From Methanoregula sp. (GTDB lineage: Archaea; Halobacteriota; Methanomicrobia; Methanomicrobiales; Methanospirillaceae): a DNA stretch of 64,000 nt. Positions within the stretch are counted from its first letter, which is position 1. Each line of letters starts with the position of its first letter. A model generated the notes under the pieces. It did not search any database, was not told the DNA's origin, and was given only the letters and a program-made list of their open reading frames with translations. Below are positions 30,401 to 38,179 of this stretch, piece by piece. The stretch is taken from NCBI GenBank assembly GCA_030694985.1, contig JAUYTV010000016.1, positions 1-64,000 on the forward strand, in the 5' to 3' direction. The position numbers and the translations under genes are program-made.

Positions 30401-33400
30401 GTCGAAATCCTTAATGGATTCCCGCAATTTTCCCAGTTGATAAAGAGCCAGCCCTTTTTTTAATCGGGCGTCTGTGAATTTTGGTTTGAGATGGAGCGTT
30501 TTATCAAAGGAAAATACGGCCTCACTAAACATCTCTAAGTTTGCATAGGATTGCCCCTTGTGGTAAAAAGCGAGTGCGTTGTCCGGATCATAGATAAGGG
30601 CCTTGTCAAATGCCTCAAGGGCTTCTTTATTCCGGTCAAGTTTCTGGAGAGAGATGCCACGGTTAAAGTGCCCTTGCGCGTTACTCGTATCATTCTCGAG
30701 ATTGCGGTCAAAAGCATCGATCGCTTCTTTGTATTTATCCAGTTTGAGATAGGAAAAGCCCAGGTAATAATAGGCTTCCGTATACGAAGATTCGATCTCA
30801 AGCGCACAGTTAAACGCATCAACTGCTTCCTTGTACATGCCAATCTCTGTTAACGACCGGCCTTTATTGTACCAGACAGGGGCAGATGGCTTAAGTGCAA
30901 TCGTCTTATCAAAAGCAACAATTGCATCCTGGTGATCCCCAAGTTTTGAGAGGGCCAGTCCTTTGTGGTACTGGGCATCACTGTTGAGAGGATCGATCTC
31001 AAGCAGCACTTCAAACACATGGATTGACTCTTCAACCCGGTTGATCTTTTCAAGTGACAGCCCTTTGTAATGGAATGCCTCAAGACACCGGTGATCCAAT
31101 GCAATTGCATTATCAAACGCATCAATGGCATCCTGGTATCTCCCCAGATCATAATATGCCCTGCCGCTTTTTACCCAGGCATCAACATGCCCGGGATCAA
31201 TTTTTACTGCTTTGGTATATGCAGTAATGGCATCATGAGTTTTTCCGAGTTCATTTAAGGCATCGCCTTTACAAACCCAGATATCCCGTAACGATGGATT
31301 TATGTCCAGTCCGCGGGTGTAGGCAACAATCGCATCCGTAGTTTTTCCCATCTCATAAAGGACATGTCCTTTTTTTACCCAGCCTTCGGACAGGTTTGGA
31401 TCAATCTCAAGGACTTTTGTAAATGCTATCAGTGCGTCGGGTTTTTTTAATAGACTGATATTTGCATTTCCTTTCAGCATCCAGATATCGACAAGAGTCG
31501 GATTCAAAGAGAGGATACGGTCTGCTGTTTCAATGGCCTCTGCATACCGTGTGAGATAGATTAAGGATTCAGCCCGGTAGATCAGCGCCTCCATCAGCGA
31601 GGGATTTGCTGCCAGACTCTTATCAATACTTATTACCGCTTCTTCATGACTGGAGAGGTGTGCAAGTGCCATACCTTGGTACATGTACCCTTCAGAAAGA
31701 GATGGGTCCATGTCGGTTGCTGACTTAAGTGCCCCTAACGCCTTCTCGTATTGCTTTGACTGGAGATAGGCAATGCCAAGATAATGATAGGACTGGGGAT
31801 TTGCCGGATCCCGCTCAATAGCCTGTTCAAAGGTGTTTACTGCATCCTCATATCTTTCAGACTGTATGAGTGCTATACCCCTGAAATGATATGCCGGGGC
31901 ATTGGTGGGATCGATCGTGAGCGCCTGATCAAAAGCTCTGACCGCTTCATCGTAGCGTTCCCGCCCGGCAAGAGAGATACCAAGATAGTAGTATGCCAAG
32001 CCATTTTCGGGTTGCAAGGTGAGAACACGTTCAAAGGTTTTGATCGCATCATCATACCGTTCACGCTGGGCAAGAGCAAGTCCTTTGTGATAGAGCGTCT
32101 GAGGATCATCCGGAAAGAGTTCAAGCGCCTGATCATAAGACAGCACCGCTTCAAGGTGTTTCCCCATTCTGGCAAGTGCAGTGCCCCGCTCATACCAAGC
32201 AGGTGCGCAGCGGCGGTTGATTTCCAGCACCCGGTCAAATGCTTTTACCGCATCTTCGGTCTTATCCAGCGCTGCAAGAGAAAGACCGGAATAATACCAT
32301 GCCGAAATATTTTCTGCATCATCTTCCAGTGCCAGATTTAGTATAGTAACTGCATCTGAAAACCGGGAGAGGTTGACAAGAGCAATTCCTTTTTTTACTG
32401 TGGCTTCAGTGAGTTGAGGGTTAAGGGCAATCGCTTTTTCAAACGCTTCAACTGATTTTTCTTCCAATCCCAGGTGAGATAGGGTTACACCTTTTTTGAG
32501 CCAGGCATCAACAAGGGTAGGATCCTGTTCAAGAGCATAGTTAAAAGCGACATTTGCCTCTTCAAATCTCCTCAGGTGCATCAGGGCTGCGCCTTTCTCA
32601 CTGGCAGCATCTGCATGCCGAGGAGAGAGAGCAAGAACCCGGTCAAATGCGGCAACAGCATCGTCAAACCGGTTGACCTTTTGGAGAGATTTTGCCCGAT
32701 AATACTGGGAATTGAGGTGTGCAGGGTCAATATCTATTACACTTTCGAATGCCTGTACCGCTTTTTCATAATTCCCGATATGGAAAAGTGCCTGGGCTTT
32801 TTCATAGAGAGCATCGATATTTTGAGGAGCAAATACAAGAACCTGTTCAAATGTCTTTAAGGCCTCATCGTATTGCTCATTTTTTACAAGAGCAAGTCCT
32901 TTTTTGAAGAGTGTTTCCCTATTGTCAGGATCGAACTCAAGTGCATTATTATAGGAATTTATTGCATCCGGCAGTCGGTTGGTTAAAAGAAGTGCGTTTC
33001 CCCGCTCGTAATGAGCTCTCGAGAAATGGTTATTGATCTCCAGTGCCTTATCAAATGCCCGGATCGCTTCATCAAACCGGTTTAAGGAAAGGAGGGCAAT
33101 GCCCTTATAGCACCATGCCCAGACATCCTGTGGATTATCTTCAAGGGAACGGTTGAAAAGAACGATTGCCTCGCCAAACCGGTCAAGGTTCACCAGCGCT
33201 ATTCCCTTGCGGACTGATGCTTCGTTATGTTTTGGGTTTAAGAGAATTGCTTTATCAAATGCGACAATGGCATCATCCTGCATACCAAGAGTTGCCAGAG
33301 ATATTCCTTTATGGAACCAGGCATTGATAAGAGAAGGATTCTGTTCAAGTGCTTCGTCAAAGACCAGAAGAGCTTCATCAAGCCGTTCAAGTTGCACAAG

Positions 33401-35281
33401 AGCCATTGCTTTTTCATACAATGCGCCGGCATTTTGTGGGGAGAGAACAAGAACGCAGTCAAATGCATCTATGGCATCGTCATAGCGCATAAGTTGCATG
33501 AGCATCATGCCACGCTGGTAGAGAGTCAGCGTGTGGGAAGGATCGATCTCTGCTGCCCGATCAAAAGCATCGAAAGCATCACTATACCGACCCAGGCTGG
33601 TAAGTGCGAGTCCCCGGTTGTAATGCGCATTTACATAATTGGGATTGATGGCAATGGCACGTTCAAACGCTTCGATTGCCTCTTTTGACTGTTCAAGCCG
33701 TGCGTAAGAAAGACCCAGGTCATAGAATGCCTGCGCATATGCAGGCTTTATCTCAATACTCCGCAGGTATGCATCAACCGCATCTTCAAATTTTCCGAGT
33801 TTTGCAAGCAGGAGTCCTTTCTGGTGGTATGCCTGGGGGTTTTTTGGTTGTTCTTCAATTGTCCTGTCAAATTCAGTTATCGCTTCAGTATTTCGTCCCA
33901 GTTTTGCAAGGGCAAATCCTTTGTGGTACAATGCATCCGCATATGCCGGACGGATTTGCAGTGCAAGGTCATAGGCAAGAATTGCTTCAGCATAGCGACT
34001 GAGATGTGCATAGGACAATCCCTTCTGGTACACAGCTGCTGCACATGTGGGATCTATGGTTTGTGCATCATCAAATGATTCAAGTGCATCGTTGTACCTG
34101 CCAAGTCGGGTGAGCGCAACCCCGCGGTAATAGAATGATGCTGCGTGATCTTCTTTTTTGCTTAACGCGTGATTAAACGCATCAAGAGCTTCATCATACC
34201 GGTTTAAGTTGATGCATGACACTCCTTTTAAATAAAAAGCATCTGCATTCGATTGATCAAAAGAAAGCGTCCGGTCGAAGTCCTGCACCGCTTCATCATA
34301 GTAGTTTAAGAATGCATAGGCAATACCACGGTTATAGTAGGTTTGGGCATGAGCCGGGCTGAGTTCTGCAGCTTTATCAAAAGCGCGAATTGCTTCGTTG
34401 TATTGCTGGAGCTGGTTATGAGCAAGTCCCTGGTGATACCATGCATCGGCCTGCTGGGGACTTAGTAAAAGTGCCTGGTGAAGTGCTGATATTGCGTCTT
34501 CATATTTTCCAATTTTCAGGAGTGAAATGCCGTTTATTGTCCAGATATCGGCATGATCGGGCTCGTGTTCAAGGAATTTTGCAGCTGATTGTGCAGCCGC
34601 ATCATAATGTTCCTGTTTTGCTAATATGAAACAACGGTAATACCAGACCCATATGTCGGCAGGGTCCAGTTCACTGGCCTTTTCAAATGCAGCCAGCGCT
34701 TCATCGTATTTTCCTATTTCATAAAGAGAGATCCCGCGGTTATAAAATGCCCTGGCATATTCGGGCACAATCGCGATCGCTTTATCGTAAGCGATGATTG
34801 CCTCATGGTGCCTGCCGATATCTCCAAGGGCTATGCCTTTATTGTAAAAAACTTTTGCCTGTTTTGGATCAATGGCGAGCGCATGATCGTATGCGCTGAT
34901 TGCCTCTTTGAACCGTCCCAGTTCGTACAATGCAATGCCTTTTAAGATCCAGACTTCGGCATTGTCAAACTGTATAGAGAGCAGTTGTTCACAAGCGTCC
35001 AGAGCTTCTTCATTCCTGCCAATCTGCGCCAATGTTGCTGCTTTATTATACCATGTGTTTGGGTCACCGGGTTCGATCGACAGGGCAAGATCATAAGCTA
35101 TGATTGCCTCATCAAATTTCCCGAGATCATAGAGGGCAATTCCTTTAAAATAATGGGCTTTTGCAAGTTTGGGAAACAGCGCAAGTCCACGGTCAAACAT
35201 GACGATGGCTTCCTGGTACCTGCCAAGGTCATAGAGTTCGATGCCCTGACGCAACAATGCTTCAGCATCACTCTTATTCAT
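21416..35281 (-). CDS. Giant all-TPR protein, about 4,621 aa, 136 TPR repeats
   Basis: One uninterrupted frame encodes only tetratricopeptide repeats. Each 34-residue unit follows W-x3-G-x2-L-x2-LG-x-[YF]-x2-A-[IL]-x2-[FY]-[DE]-x-[AT]-[LI]-x-[LI]-x-P. The repeat glycine is at residue 13 in the first unit and 4601 in the last. The distance is 135 steps of 34 minus two single-residue deletions (near KPSAPVW and DHVASTF), giving 136 units. No signal peptide, membrane helix or enzyme domain is present, so a cytoplasmic scaffold is inferred. The ATG at 35281 is chosen: GAGGTA lies nine bases upstream. An in-frame GTG at 35329 would add 16 lysine-rich residues. Two tandem eight-repeat duplications are visible inside. 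The role and partners are unknown. Confidence 0.93.
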   Translation of the reverse strand: MNKSDAEALLRQGIELYDLGRYQEAIVMFDRGLALFPKLAKAHYFKGIALYDLGKFDEAIIAYDLALSIEPGDPNTWYNKAATLAQIGRNEEALDACEQLLSIQFDNAEVWILKGIALYELGRFKEAISAYDHALAIDPKQAKVFYNKGIALGDIGRHHEAIIAYDKAIAIVPEYARAFYNRGISLYEIGKYDEALAAFEKASELDPADIWVWYYRCFILAKQEHYDAAAQSAAKFLEHEPDHADIWTINGISLLKIGKYEDAISALHQALLLSPQQADAWYHQGLAHNQLQQYNEAIRAFDKAAELSPAHAQTYYNRGIAYAFLNYYDEAVQDFDRTLSFDQSNADAFYLKGVSCINLNRYDEALDAFNHALSKKEDHAASFYYRGVALTRLGRYNDALESFDDAQTIDPTCAAAVYQKGLSYAHLSRYAEAILAYDLALQIRPAYADALYHKGFALAKLGRNTEAITEFDRTIEEQPKNPQAYHQKGLLLAKLGKFEDAVDAYLRSIEIKPAYAQAFYDLGLSYARLEQSKEAIEAFERAIAINPNYVNAHYNRGLALTSLGRYSDAFDAFDRAAEIDPSHTLTLYQRGMMLMQLMRYDDAIDAFDCVLVLSPQNAGALYEKAMALVQLERLDEALLVFDEALEQNPSLINAWFHKGISLATLGMQDDAIVAFDKAILLNPKHNEASVRKGIALVNLDRFGEAIVLFNRSLEDNPQDVWAWCYKGIALLSLNRFDEAIRAFDKALEINNHFSRAHYERGNALLLTNRLPDAINSYNNALEFDPDNRETLFKKGLALVKNEQYDEALKTFEQVLVFAPQNIDALYEKAQALFHIGNYEKAVQAFESVIDIDPAHLNSQYYRAKSLQKVNRFDDAVAAFDRVLALSPRHADAASEKGAALMHLRRFEEANVAFNYALEQDPTLVDAWLKKGVTLSHLGLEEKSVEAFEKAIALNPQLTEATVKKGIALVNLSRFSDAVTILNLALEDDAENISAWYYSGLSLAALDKTEDAVKAFDRVLEINRRCAPAWYERGTALARMGKHLEAVLSYDQALELFPDDPQTLYHKGLALAQRERYDDAIKTFERVLTLQPENGLAYYYLGISLAGRERYDEAVRAFDQALTIDPTNAPAYHFRGIALIQSERYEDAVNTFEQAIERDPANPQSYHYLGIAYLQSKQYEKALGALKSATDMDPSLSEGYMYQGMALAHLSSHEEAVISIDKSLAANPSLMEALIYRAESLIYLTRYAEAIETADRILSLNPTLVDIWMLKGNANISLLKKPDALIAFTKVLEIDPNLSEGWVKKGHVLYEMGKTTDAIVAYTRGLDINPSLRDIWVCKGDALNELGKTHDAITAYTKAVKIDPGHVDAWVKSGRAYYDLGRYQDAIDAFDNAIALDHRCLEAFHYKGLSLEKINRVEESIHVFEVLLEIDPLNSDAQYHKGLALSKLGDHQDAIVAFDKTIALKPSAPVWYNKGRSLTEIGMYKEAVDAFNCALEIESSYTEAYYYLGFSYLKLDKYKEAIDAFDRNLENDTSNAQGHFNRGISLQKLDRNKEALEAFDKALIYDPDNALAFYHKGQSYANLEMFSEAVFSFDKTLHLKPKFTDARLKKGLALYQLGKLRESIKDFDRTIHEVPHNSFAYYQKGRALFDLGNFTEANESYDRALELNPAFCEAHFHKGLVLLKLLRYDDAVSSFDLALDINPDFEKAHNNRGYALAKTGRHNDAITAFDRALSLLPTDVSSVYQKGLSLYTLGLYRDALDSFDRSLELKPQFADAAFYKALALHDLGRNEDSLAAAERAIEINPEFSGAWYRKGVAFLDLEQYDKAVLAFNRTIELDKTNAQAYFDKGLALIHLEKHKEAIESFDHVLDLIPGYATAFYHKGIALCAIGMFEEAVLSFNITLEITPDNADTLYQKGRALTHLENYTDAIIVFEAAHKIEPRRADIVYQQGLSYALLVQHEEAVSSFTLALDIDPGYTDALYHKGLSLAELGKFADAIDALTKTLETNPKIANAWLIKGFCLSAGERYQEAILSYNNALEIDSNNAHSWFYKGRAQLSLDAPSDAAGSFDQALVNQPEFGEAFYYKGIALYRLGNFSGSVAAFEQANSLIPDFFPAYREKGRALFKLERYKDAADAFGRVIAEDQKEVTALYGEARALDKLGLYDNAIQSYDRVNLLDPACERAFLYKGKAQAKLNHEKDAVESFDRTLELNPVNSDALCGKGRALVILQNYENAVETFDAFLSIKPDSVHILYEKGLALTRMKRAESALEVFNLSITLGLDTSRVHAEKGFVLFELGNYAEAILSFERALSSDSHDAPSLLAKGLALAQVGRHEDSISAFDAALLIDPENGRAHHARGEALIKLQRYEDGVISLDHALDYDKANPDILTCKGYALYRLNRFKESVEALGKSLKTRPQDTKTLFFRAKAYMHLKRWEDAITLFEKVLGIDPQNTAAWYYKGQGYARMALFDDALHAFENALANDSSCTVAWFEKAETLQQLEQYEESLPAYDRTLELNPWQQNAAYHKGLALFILGRNDEAIGLFNHALTIGDESARILFSRGHALLVAGRYNDALGSLNRSIELAPKDAAAWFEKGQALAFLEDFNGAVGAFEKTLELSPKDAHALFGKGEALFRLERDDDAITAYDLALSLDSTFADAAYGKGLALARLLNYQEAIKAFDYTLEYIPGHAGAHYQKGLALNKIGKYDRAIKEFKTALTHDSSIHDAIYQSGFAYVQLGKHENALRAFDQMLEITPADATILYQRALALTNLHRFEDALTAFDRTLEFNPHLTDAAYQKGLILATLERYEEAVVAFDKAIALGLDDAQVHANRAHALLVIDRYSDALNSLNRSIEIAPDDPATWFEKGQVQTLLRDFNGVVDAFTKTLKLNPKDAHAAFGKGEAHFALGQDEAAITSYDLALSLDSTFADAAFGKGLAYARLLNYTEAIKSFDYTLEYLPEHAGAHYQKGLALNATGKYEKAIREFKAAVTQDSSIYDAIYQSGLAYAQLGKYENALQVFDKMLDLTPEDATVMYQRALALTKLHRFTDALVPIESALDRENNRSEVWILKGSALYECERYAESLESFDRALALEPENSTAWYRKGKSYLELVRTREAIECFERVLSADPACAPGWFKKGSAHLSTGEFEPAVDALTRALELKPVSANGWYDRGIALFELGRFDEAVLSYDRALAINPKFANACYDKGVALTRLERDTDAITAFERATGIDPHFATAFFDTGLANLRLSHYKEAVKAFDKGLSVNASYAPAYYYKGIALSHTKKFKDAILAFDSAISLDGGNYDVWYNKGLALSKTSQFEKAAAAFEKAIGFDPKVYGSFFEKGCALFRLLRYDEAIVAFLQALSLDDSRRDGHFALGRAYVALHRYENATHSFDRTIACDPGFVKAYLENGLALEELGRYDEEITALAGMLSYEPEHVGAWYHTGIAYEHLGMDNEAVVAFERARNGDPYNISLLFLEGRTLARLEKYEDAIHIFDIALGREPDNGEILFEKGRALVHLERYAESAEILGAAAAHLPERFEPPYEQGLSLVIVGRYEEAGVAFNAALNLNATDPDIWTEKGSVLLHLKHYGEAIDAFSHATSYNPDSYRAFLEQGMAYALLGKMDDAILAFNRAIQLKPGDAIALYEKGLALFHLKKFSEAVRSLDESLESDPDNTGTLYYRSAALSEAGDYAKSAESYEHLLTLTPENPAAWLELALILARINRHEKAIVAFDQCLSLQPDSFAAVYNKARSLDILNRTKEAITVYNRALSLDPAHAQTHHFKGKALYHLGRFEEAAKEHDLALEIDPAFGEAFYDKGRSLSSLGMYREAVKTFDKALAIEKNYAAVYYDKGLALAHLGRHEDAIIAFNKNIDLDAGNALAHYNKGLSLAAIGRQTDAIVAFDRMLQIDPQSIDGWLHRGRALAGLTRYNDAIEAYVRTLKIDQSNAEAWYLKGSALYALGGYDDAIEAFARALEIRPDYTLAFFNKGRSLFQLGMYKEATQSFENAILIEPKNIDALYQKGRALIRLRRYEDAIAAFDPALRIRPTAAMIWTGKGIALSALHKEQDAINCYNKALGIDNKDAQAHYNLGVSNVRLGRYQDAIRNLDAALSHRPRCAEAYFQKGQALSGLSMYHEAISAFDKALAQNGTYADSWLYRGIAETNLGSYDSALDCYDRAVAIDPAYEVPYLYRGIALIQLKRYTEAADAFDLALERQPAYPEAFYHKGVALVHREQYDEAIALFEKALTLNTRYYEAFQYKGIALARIKRYGDAIAAFDSALAIKPDSEEALYEKGRALIRNENFKDAIVAFDRLLAINPGFADALYENGRAYFSLGNYEWAISAFEHAIECSPTCAPAFFWMGRAYAEQGNVDAAITAYNHALENKPRSAEIFAYRGIAYATLEQFREAIQSYDRALEIDHVASTFAHKGVALAELGMARDAIDAFNRALEHDDTLADAWIGKGNAFYDLGKFKEAQSAYEQGLEINPENVVGWTRHGMSLAGQNKDKDALDSYDRAISIDPTFSIAHFTKGSALDALGRYDEAVEAYSDMITLQPEFVDAWIHKGRSLKEMEQYQDALTVFKHALELDASRKEIWKDIGGILDTIGKHEDAQICYEKSR
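26125..27750 (-). repeat. Tandem duplication of an 8-TPR (816-bp) module inside the giant gene
   Basis: Two neighbouring blocks (about 26125-26935 and 26935-27750) are homologous at a fixed offset of 816 bases, which is eight TPRs. For example, the segment CCTTTCTCAAACCA begins at 26679 and again at 27495. At protein level the matching phrases include DSTFADAA(Y/F)GKGLA-ARLLNY and PEHAGAHYQKGLALN. Similarity runs through all eight repeats, so this is a recent block duplication. Boundaries are approximate. Confidence 0.85.
31817..33448 (-). repeat. Second tandem 8-TPR (816-bp) module duplication inside the giant gene
   Basis: Blocks at about 32633-33448 and 31817-32632 pair at the same 816-base offset. 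The encoded phrases KGIALVNLDRFGEAIVLFN and KGIALVNLSRFSDAVTILN mark equivalent positions (GGTT at 33187 and 32371). All eight repeats align in order, but divergence is greater than in the other pair, so this duplication is older. Confidence 0.75.
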
Positions 35282-35352
35282 ATATTTTTTTACCTCGCAC
35301 GATAGTTTTTTTGTTTTTTTTATTTTCACGTGGCAATACTTAAAGGATATAA

Positions 35353-35362
35353 GTTTTATAAA
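35353..35362 (-). promoter_or_regulatory. TATA box of the giant TPR gene
   Basis: On the minus strand this reads TTTATAAAAC. Initiation is predicted near 35331, giving a leader of about 50 bases with GAGGTA before the ATG at 35281. That leader fits the ATG start and would place the GTG at 35329 almost at the transcript end. Confidence 0.5.
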
Positions 35363-35607
35363 GGCGGCATATACCCTTTCCGGTACAATATATGTACATC
35401 CGTCATTTATGAATCCTGTTTTTTATACAGGGAAATTGAAGGAGAGAAGAGATATTTACCACACTTTTTTATTTGCTCTAAAAAACGTTACGCCATCAAC
35501 AGTGAAAAAGATCTCATTATGAAATTGCGATGATAGAGGTAATTTTAAAAAACAGCGGCGACAAAATGAGGTAAAAAACAAAATTAGATTTGAACATCTT
35601 ATATGAG

Positions 35608-35681
35608 AGCCTATGCCGAGATTTGAACTCGGGACTTCCTCCTTACCAAGGAGGCACACTGCCGGGCTGTGTCACATAGGC
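35608..35681 (-). tRNA. tRNA-Thr (anticodon GGT)
   Basis: This is a complete cloverleaf on the minus strand. The acceptor stem is GCCTATG with CATAGGC, and the D arm is ACAC with GTGT. The anticodon stem CCTCC/GGAGG encloses loop TTGGTAA, and the T arm is CCGAG-TTCAAAT-CTCGG. The anticodon GGT reads ACC threonine codons. The discriminator is U, as is usual for archaeal tRNA-Thr. CCA is not encoded and there is no intron. Confidence 0.97.
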
Positions 35682-36168
35682 ATTTTTGTTGAGAGAGAAT
35701 CTTTTTTGCAATCGCCCTTAACAAGGCGTGCGGGTTCACTAATCCACAGAAGCGAATTGCCTAACAACGTTGTAAGTCATCCCTATAAAACATTGCGGAA
35801 AGAAAAACATGAATCCAGAAATGATTCCCGTAACTTCAGGGAACACATTCTTGCAATCTATCGTTCAGAGCGCACAAATGCGTTAAATGATCTGCATTAC
35901 TCTATCGTATGCAGAAACTTTAATGTAATAATTATAGCAGTTTTCCTTACAGCAATAAAGAATTGAGGCCATACGTTTATTGCCAAGCCATAACGATTGA
36001 GTAACATTCAGCATTTGCCGTTTGCGTAAATCTCTGGCAATAAAAATCTTCATGAAATGAAAGTTTTTTAAAAAAGGAAATCTCAAACCGGAACGGTGAG
36101 AATATGGAAATTACTAATCTTTCTGCCATAATAGAAAAGAAAATCTACATATCAAAAAAGGATGCTCT
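35682..36168. other. Intergenic region, no gene seen
   Basis: A gap of nearly 490 bases lies between the tRNA and the HprK-like gene. It contains a perfect 10-bp palindrome, ACAACGTTGT (35764-35773), of unknown meaning. It also contains the purine-rich ribosome site AAAAAGGATG just before the downstream ATG. Short frames on both strands look like chance. Confidence 0.55.
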
Positions 36169-37122
36169 ATGACTTATACCATTACCTTGATCACCACTGA
36201 TGAAAACGAGCGCCTGATGGAACTATATCTCCCAAAAGTCCTCTACGAGATCAAATCAGAAATTTACGGGTGTTGCATCAAACTGCTATCAGATGACCAA
36301 ACCGTAAAGGAAACCTGGCAGGATAATTTTTATCCGATGTCACAAAATGTGCGGTCTCACGGCCGCCTTTTTGTATTCAAAGATCCCTCCTGTGGACCAG
36401 ACACAGTTTTTTTCGATTCGCATTCGAGGTCTGCGTACCTGATTAATTTCAATTACTATGGCTGGATAAAATCAATCGCCCTCAGTCTTGCCGGGGATAT
36501 CCTGGAAGATCAACATAACATCTATTCTGTGCATGGAGCCTGCATGGACATTGACGGAAAAGGTCTCTGCCTTATTGGAAATTCCGGTGCAGGCAAAACC
36601 ACCCAGACCTACGGACTCTTAAAAGATCCTAATACCCGCATCGTATCGGATGACTGGTTTTTTTCACGGGTTTATGGGCCGGACATCCTTGCTTATGGTT
36701 CGGAAAAAAACTTTTACATACGAAAAGATCTCGCAACGGTCTGGAAAGAATATGACGGGCTTGTTCCTGAAGGGGATTTTGATAAGGAAGGAAGAGCAGT
36801 TGCAGATCTCCGGTGGGTGATTGGAAAAGGCAGAATCCTTCCGATGACGACCTTGAAGATGATGATAATATTAAAACGGGATCCAATGGATAAAAACGAA
36901 GCCCGATCGCTGCTCCCCGAAGAAGGTCTCTTGCTCTTTGAGGGAAATAACTACTTTAACCCTCATCTTCTGGTCAACAATTCCTATAAAAAACATATAC
37001 GGAAACGGTATATTACAAATCTCTTAGAAAGGACAACAGTGTACCTGGTAAATACAATCAATACCCCTGAGGAAACCCAAAGGCTGATCCGTTCACTTGC
37101 AAATGTTCCCCAGAGTCCCTGA
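36169..37122 (+). CDS. HPr kinase-like P-loop protein
   Basis: The product is 317 residues with the fold pattern of HPr kinase/PEP carboxykinase C-terminal domains. The sequence VHGACMDIDGKGLCLIGNSGAGKTTQ holds a Walker A at 137-145, followed by RIVSDDWFFSR as the acidic metal-binding region. The N-terminal 100 residues are not recognisable. Methanogens lack a normal sugar PTS, so the substrate is unlikely to be HPr. It lies directly before a PPDK fragment and the PPDK gene, enzymes that handle PEP and phospho-histidine, so a role in phosphorylating a related protein is possible but unproven. Confidence 0.75.
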   Translation: MTYTITLITTDENERLMELYLPKVLYEIKSEIYGCCIKLLSDDQTVKETWQDNFYPMSQNVRSHGRLFVFKDPSCGPDTVFFDSHSRSAYLINFNYYGWIKSIALSLAGDILEDQHNIYSVHGACMDIDGKGLCLIGNSGAGKTTQTYGLLKDPNTRIVSDDWFFSRVYGPDILAYGSEKNFYIRKDLATVWKEYDGLVPEGDFDKEGRAVADLRWVIGKGRILPMTTLKMMIILKRDPMDKNEARSLLPEEGLLLFEGNNYFNPHLLVNNSYKKHIRKRYITNLLERTTVYLVNTINTPEETQRLIRSLANVPQSP

Positions 37123-37344
37123 TCGTAAATTGTTCCCGTCACGGTTACACCCTATGCTGGCAGGATTTTTTTTTTAAAAAAAAAAGCGAGCGATATGCAC
37201 TGCAAGGTGTACCGCAAAATGTACCGCAAAATGCGGGCATGACAATTTTATCTTTTGTTTCATAGTACACACAAACAGGAAGCGTAAGCGCGACTTCAAG
37301 GGTATGACAACACAGAACGCGGCCAAACTAAAAAAAAAGGGTGA

Positions 37345-37854
37345 ATCATAACAACGAAATGGGTAGATGAGATCCACACCCGTGTTGAAAAAACCTACAC
37401 CATGAAACTGAACCTAATGTGCGATTCCCTGCTCGAAGTGGTACGCGCCTGCATGCGGGCAGACAATCTTGCAGAACAGGCAGAATTCTTTTCGTTTGGA
37501 ACAAACGACCTGACACAGGCCACGTTCTCTTTTTCTCGCGAAGATGCAGAGAACAAGTTCCTTCCCATGTATAACCAGAGCGGCATACTACAGGACAATC
37601 CGTTTGAAGTATTGGATGTCAAGGGAGTAAAAAGGCTCATGCAGTCAGCAGTCAAATGGGGGCGGCACACACGTCCTGACATGAAAGTCGGAATTTGCGG
37701 CGAACATGGCAGACATCCCGCATCCATCCGCTTCTGCCACAAGATCGGCCTGACCTATGTCACCTGCTCCGGCCCCCGCATCCCCATCGCACGGCAGGCG
37801 GCTGCACAGGCTGCAATTACTGAAGGCGAAAAGATGAATGACAAGGCGGCTTAA
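37345..37854 (+). pseudogene. C-terminal fragment of pyruvate phosphate dikinase (partial duplication)
   Basis: This region matches the last 170 or so codons of the intact PPDK gene at a constant offset of 3,100 bases. It reaches to the same stop position without any gap. Homology begins near 37354 (KWVDEI) just after an in-frame TGA at 37342. An ATG at 37402 would give a 150-residue product. That product keeps the catalytic cysteine motif GICGEHG but has lost the ATP-grasp and swivelling-histidine domains. The frame is intact, so it could be expressed as a stand-alone PEP/pyruvate-binding barrel half. A decaying relic is more likely. Confidence 0.85.
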
Positions 37855-38179
37855 AACAGGTACTTTTTTGCTCTCTTTTTTTATTTTTTTATGCCCCTTA
37901 GTATTAAAAAACCAAAACGACAATACAGAACCTTTTTTTTGTCATGGTGCCAATTTTTCCATTGGATATTAAAAAAAGTGCTGGAAGCCTTTTAGCGTTC
38001 ACCGGATTTTTGGAAAAATGCACTAATCGCGTTTGCGAACTGAAGAGAACAATGACATAATCTTTGCTCTTTTATCGTAACTTCGCATTAATGCAGCTAA
38101 ACCAAGGATAACCCTGATTGTTATCTTAAAAAAAAGTCCAGTGTCCCAGTGCAGAATATAAAAAAAAGAGGAGTAGATC
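37855..38179. other. Intergenic region before ppdK
   Basis: T-rich runs at about 37863-37890 follow the PPDK fragment and could terminate transcription. The rest is A+T-rich and carries the ppdK ribosome site GAGGAG shortly before the ATG. No ORF or RNA is evident. Confidence 0.5.

Noticed and set aside
21416-35281. The 102-bp periodic DNA as a CRISPR or satellite array
   Set aside because: Periodicity is that of 34-residue protein repeats in one open frame; repeats are degenerate at the DNA level and there are no spacers.
21456-35305. Many open frames of 60-185 codons on the plus strand and in other frames across the giant TPR gene
   Set aside because: They are by-products of the repeated codon pattern of the TPR array; they have no ribosome sites or recognisable domains, and their boundaries follow the repeat period.
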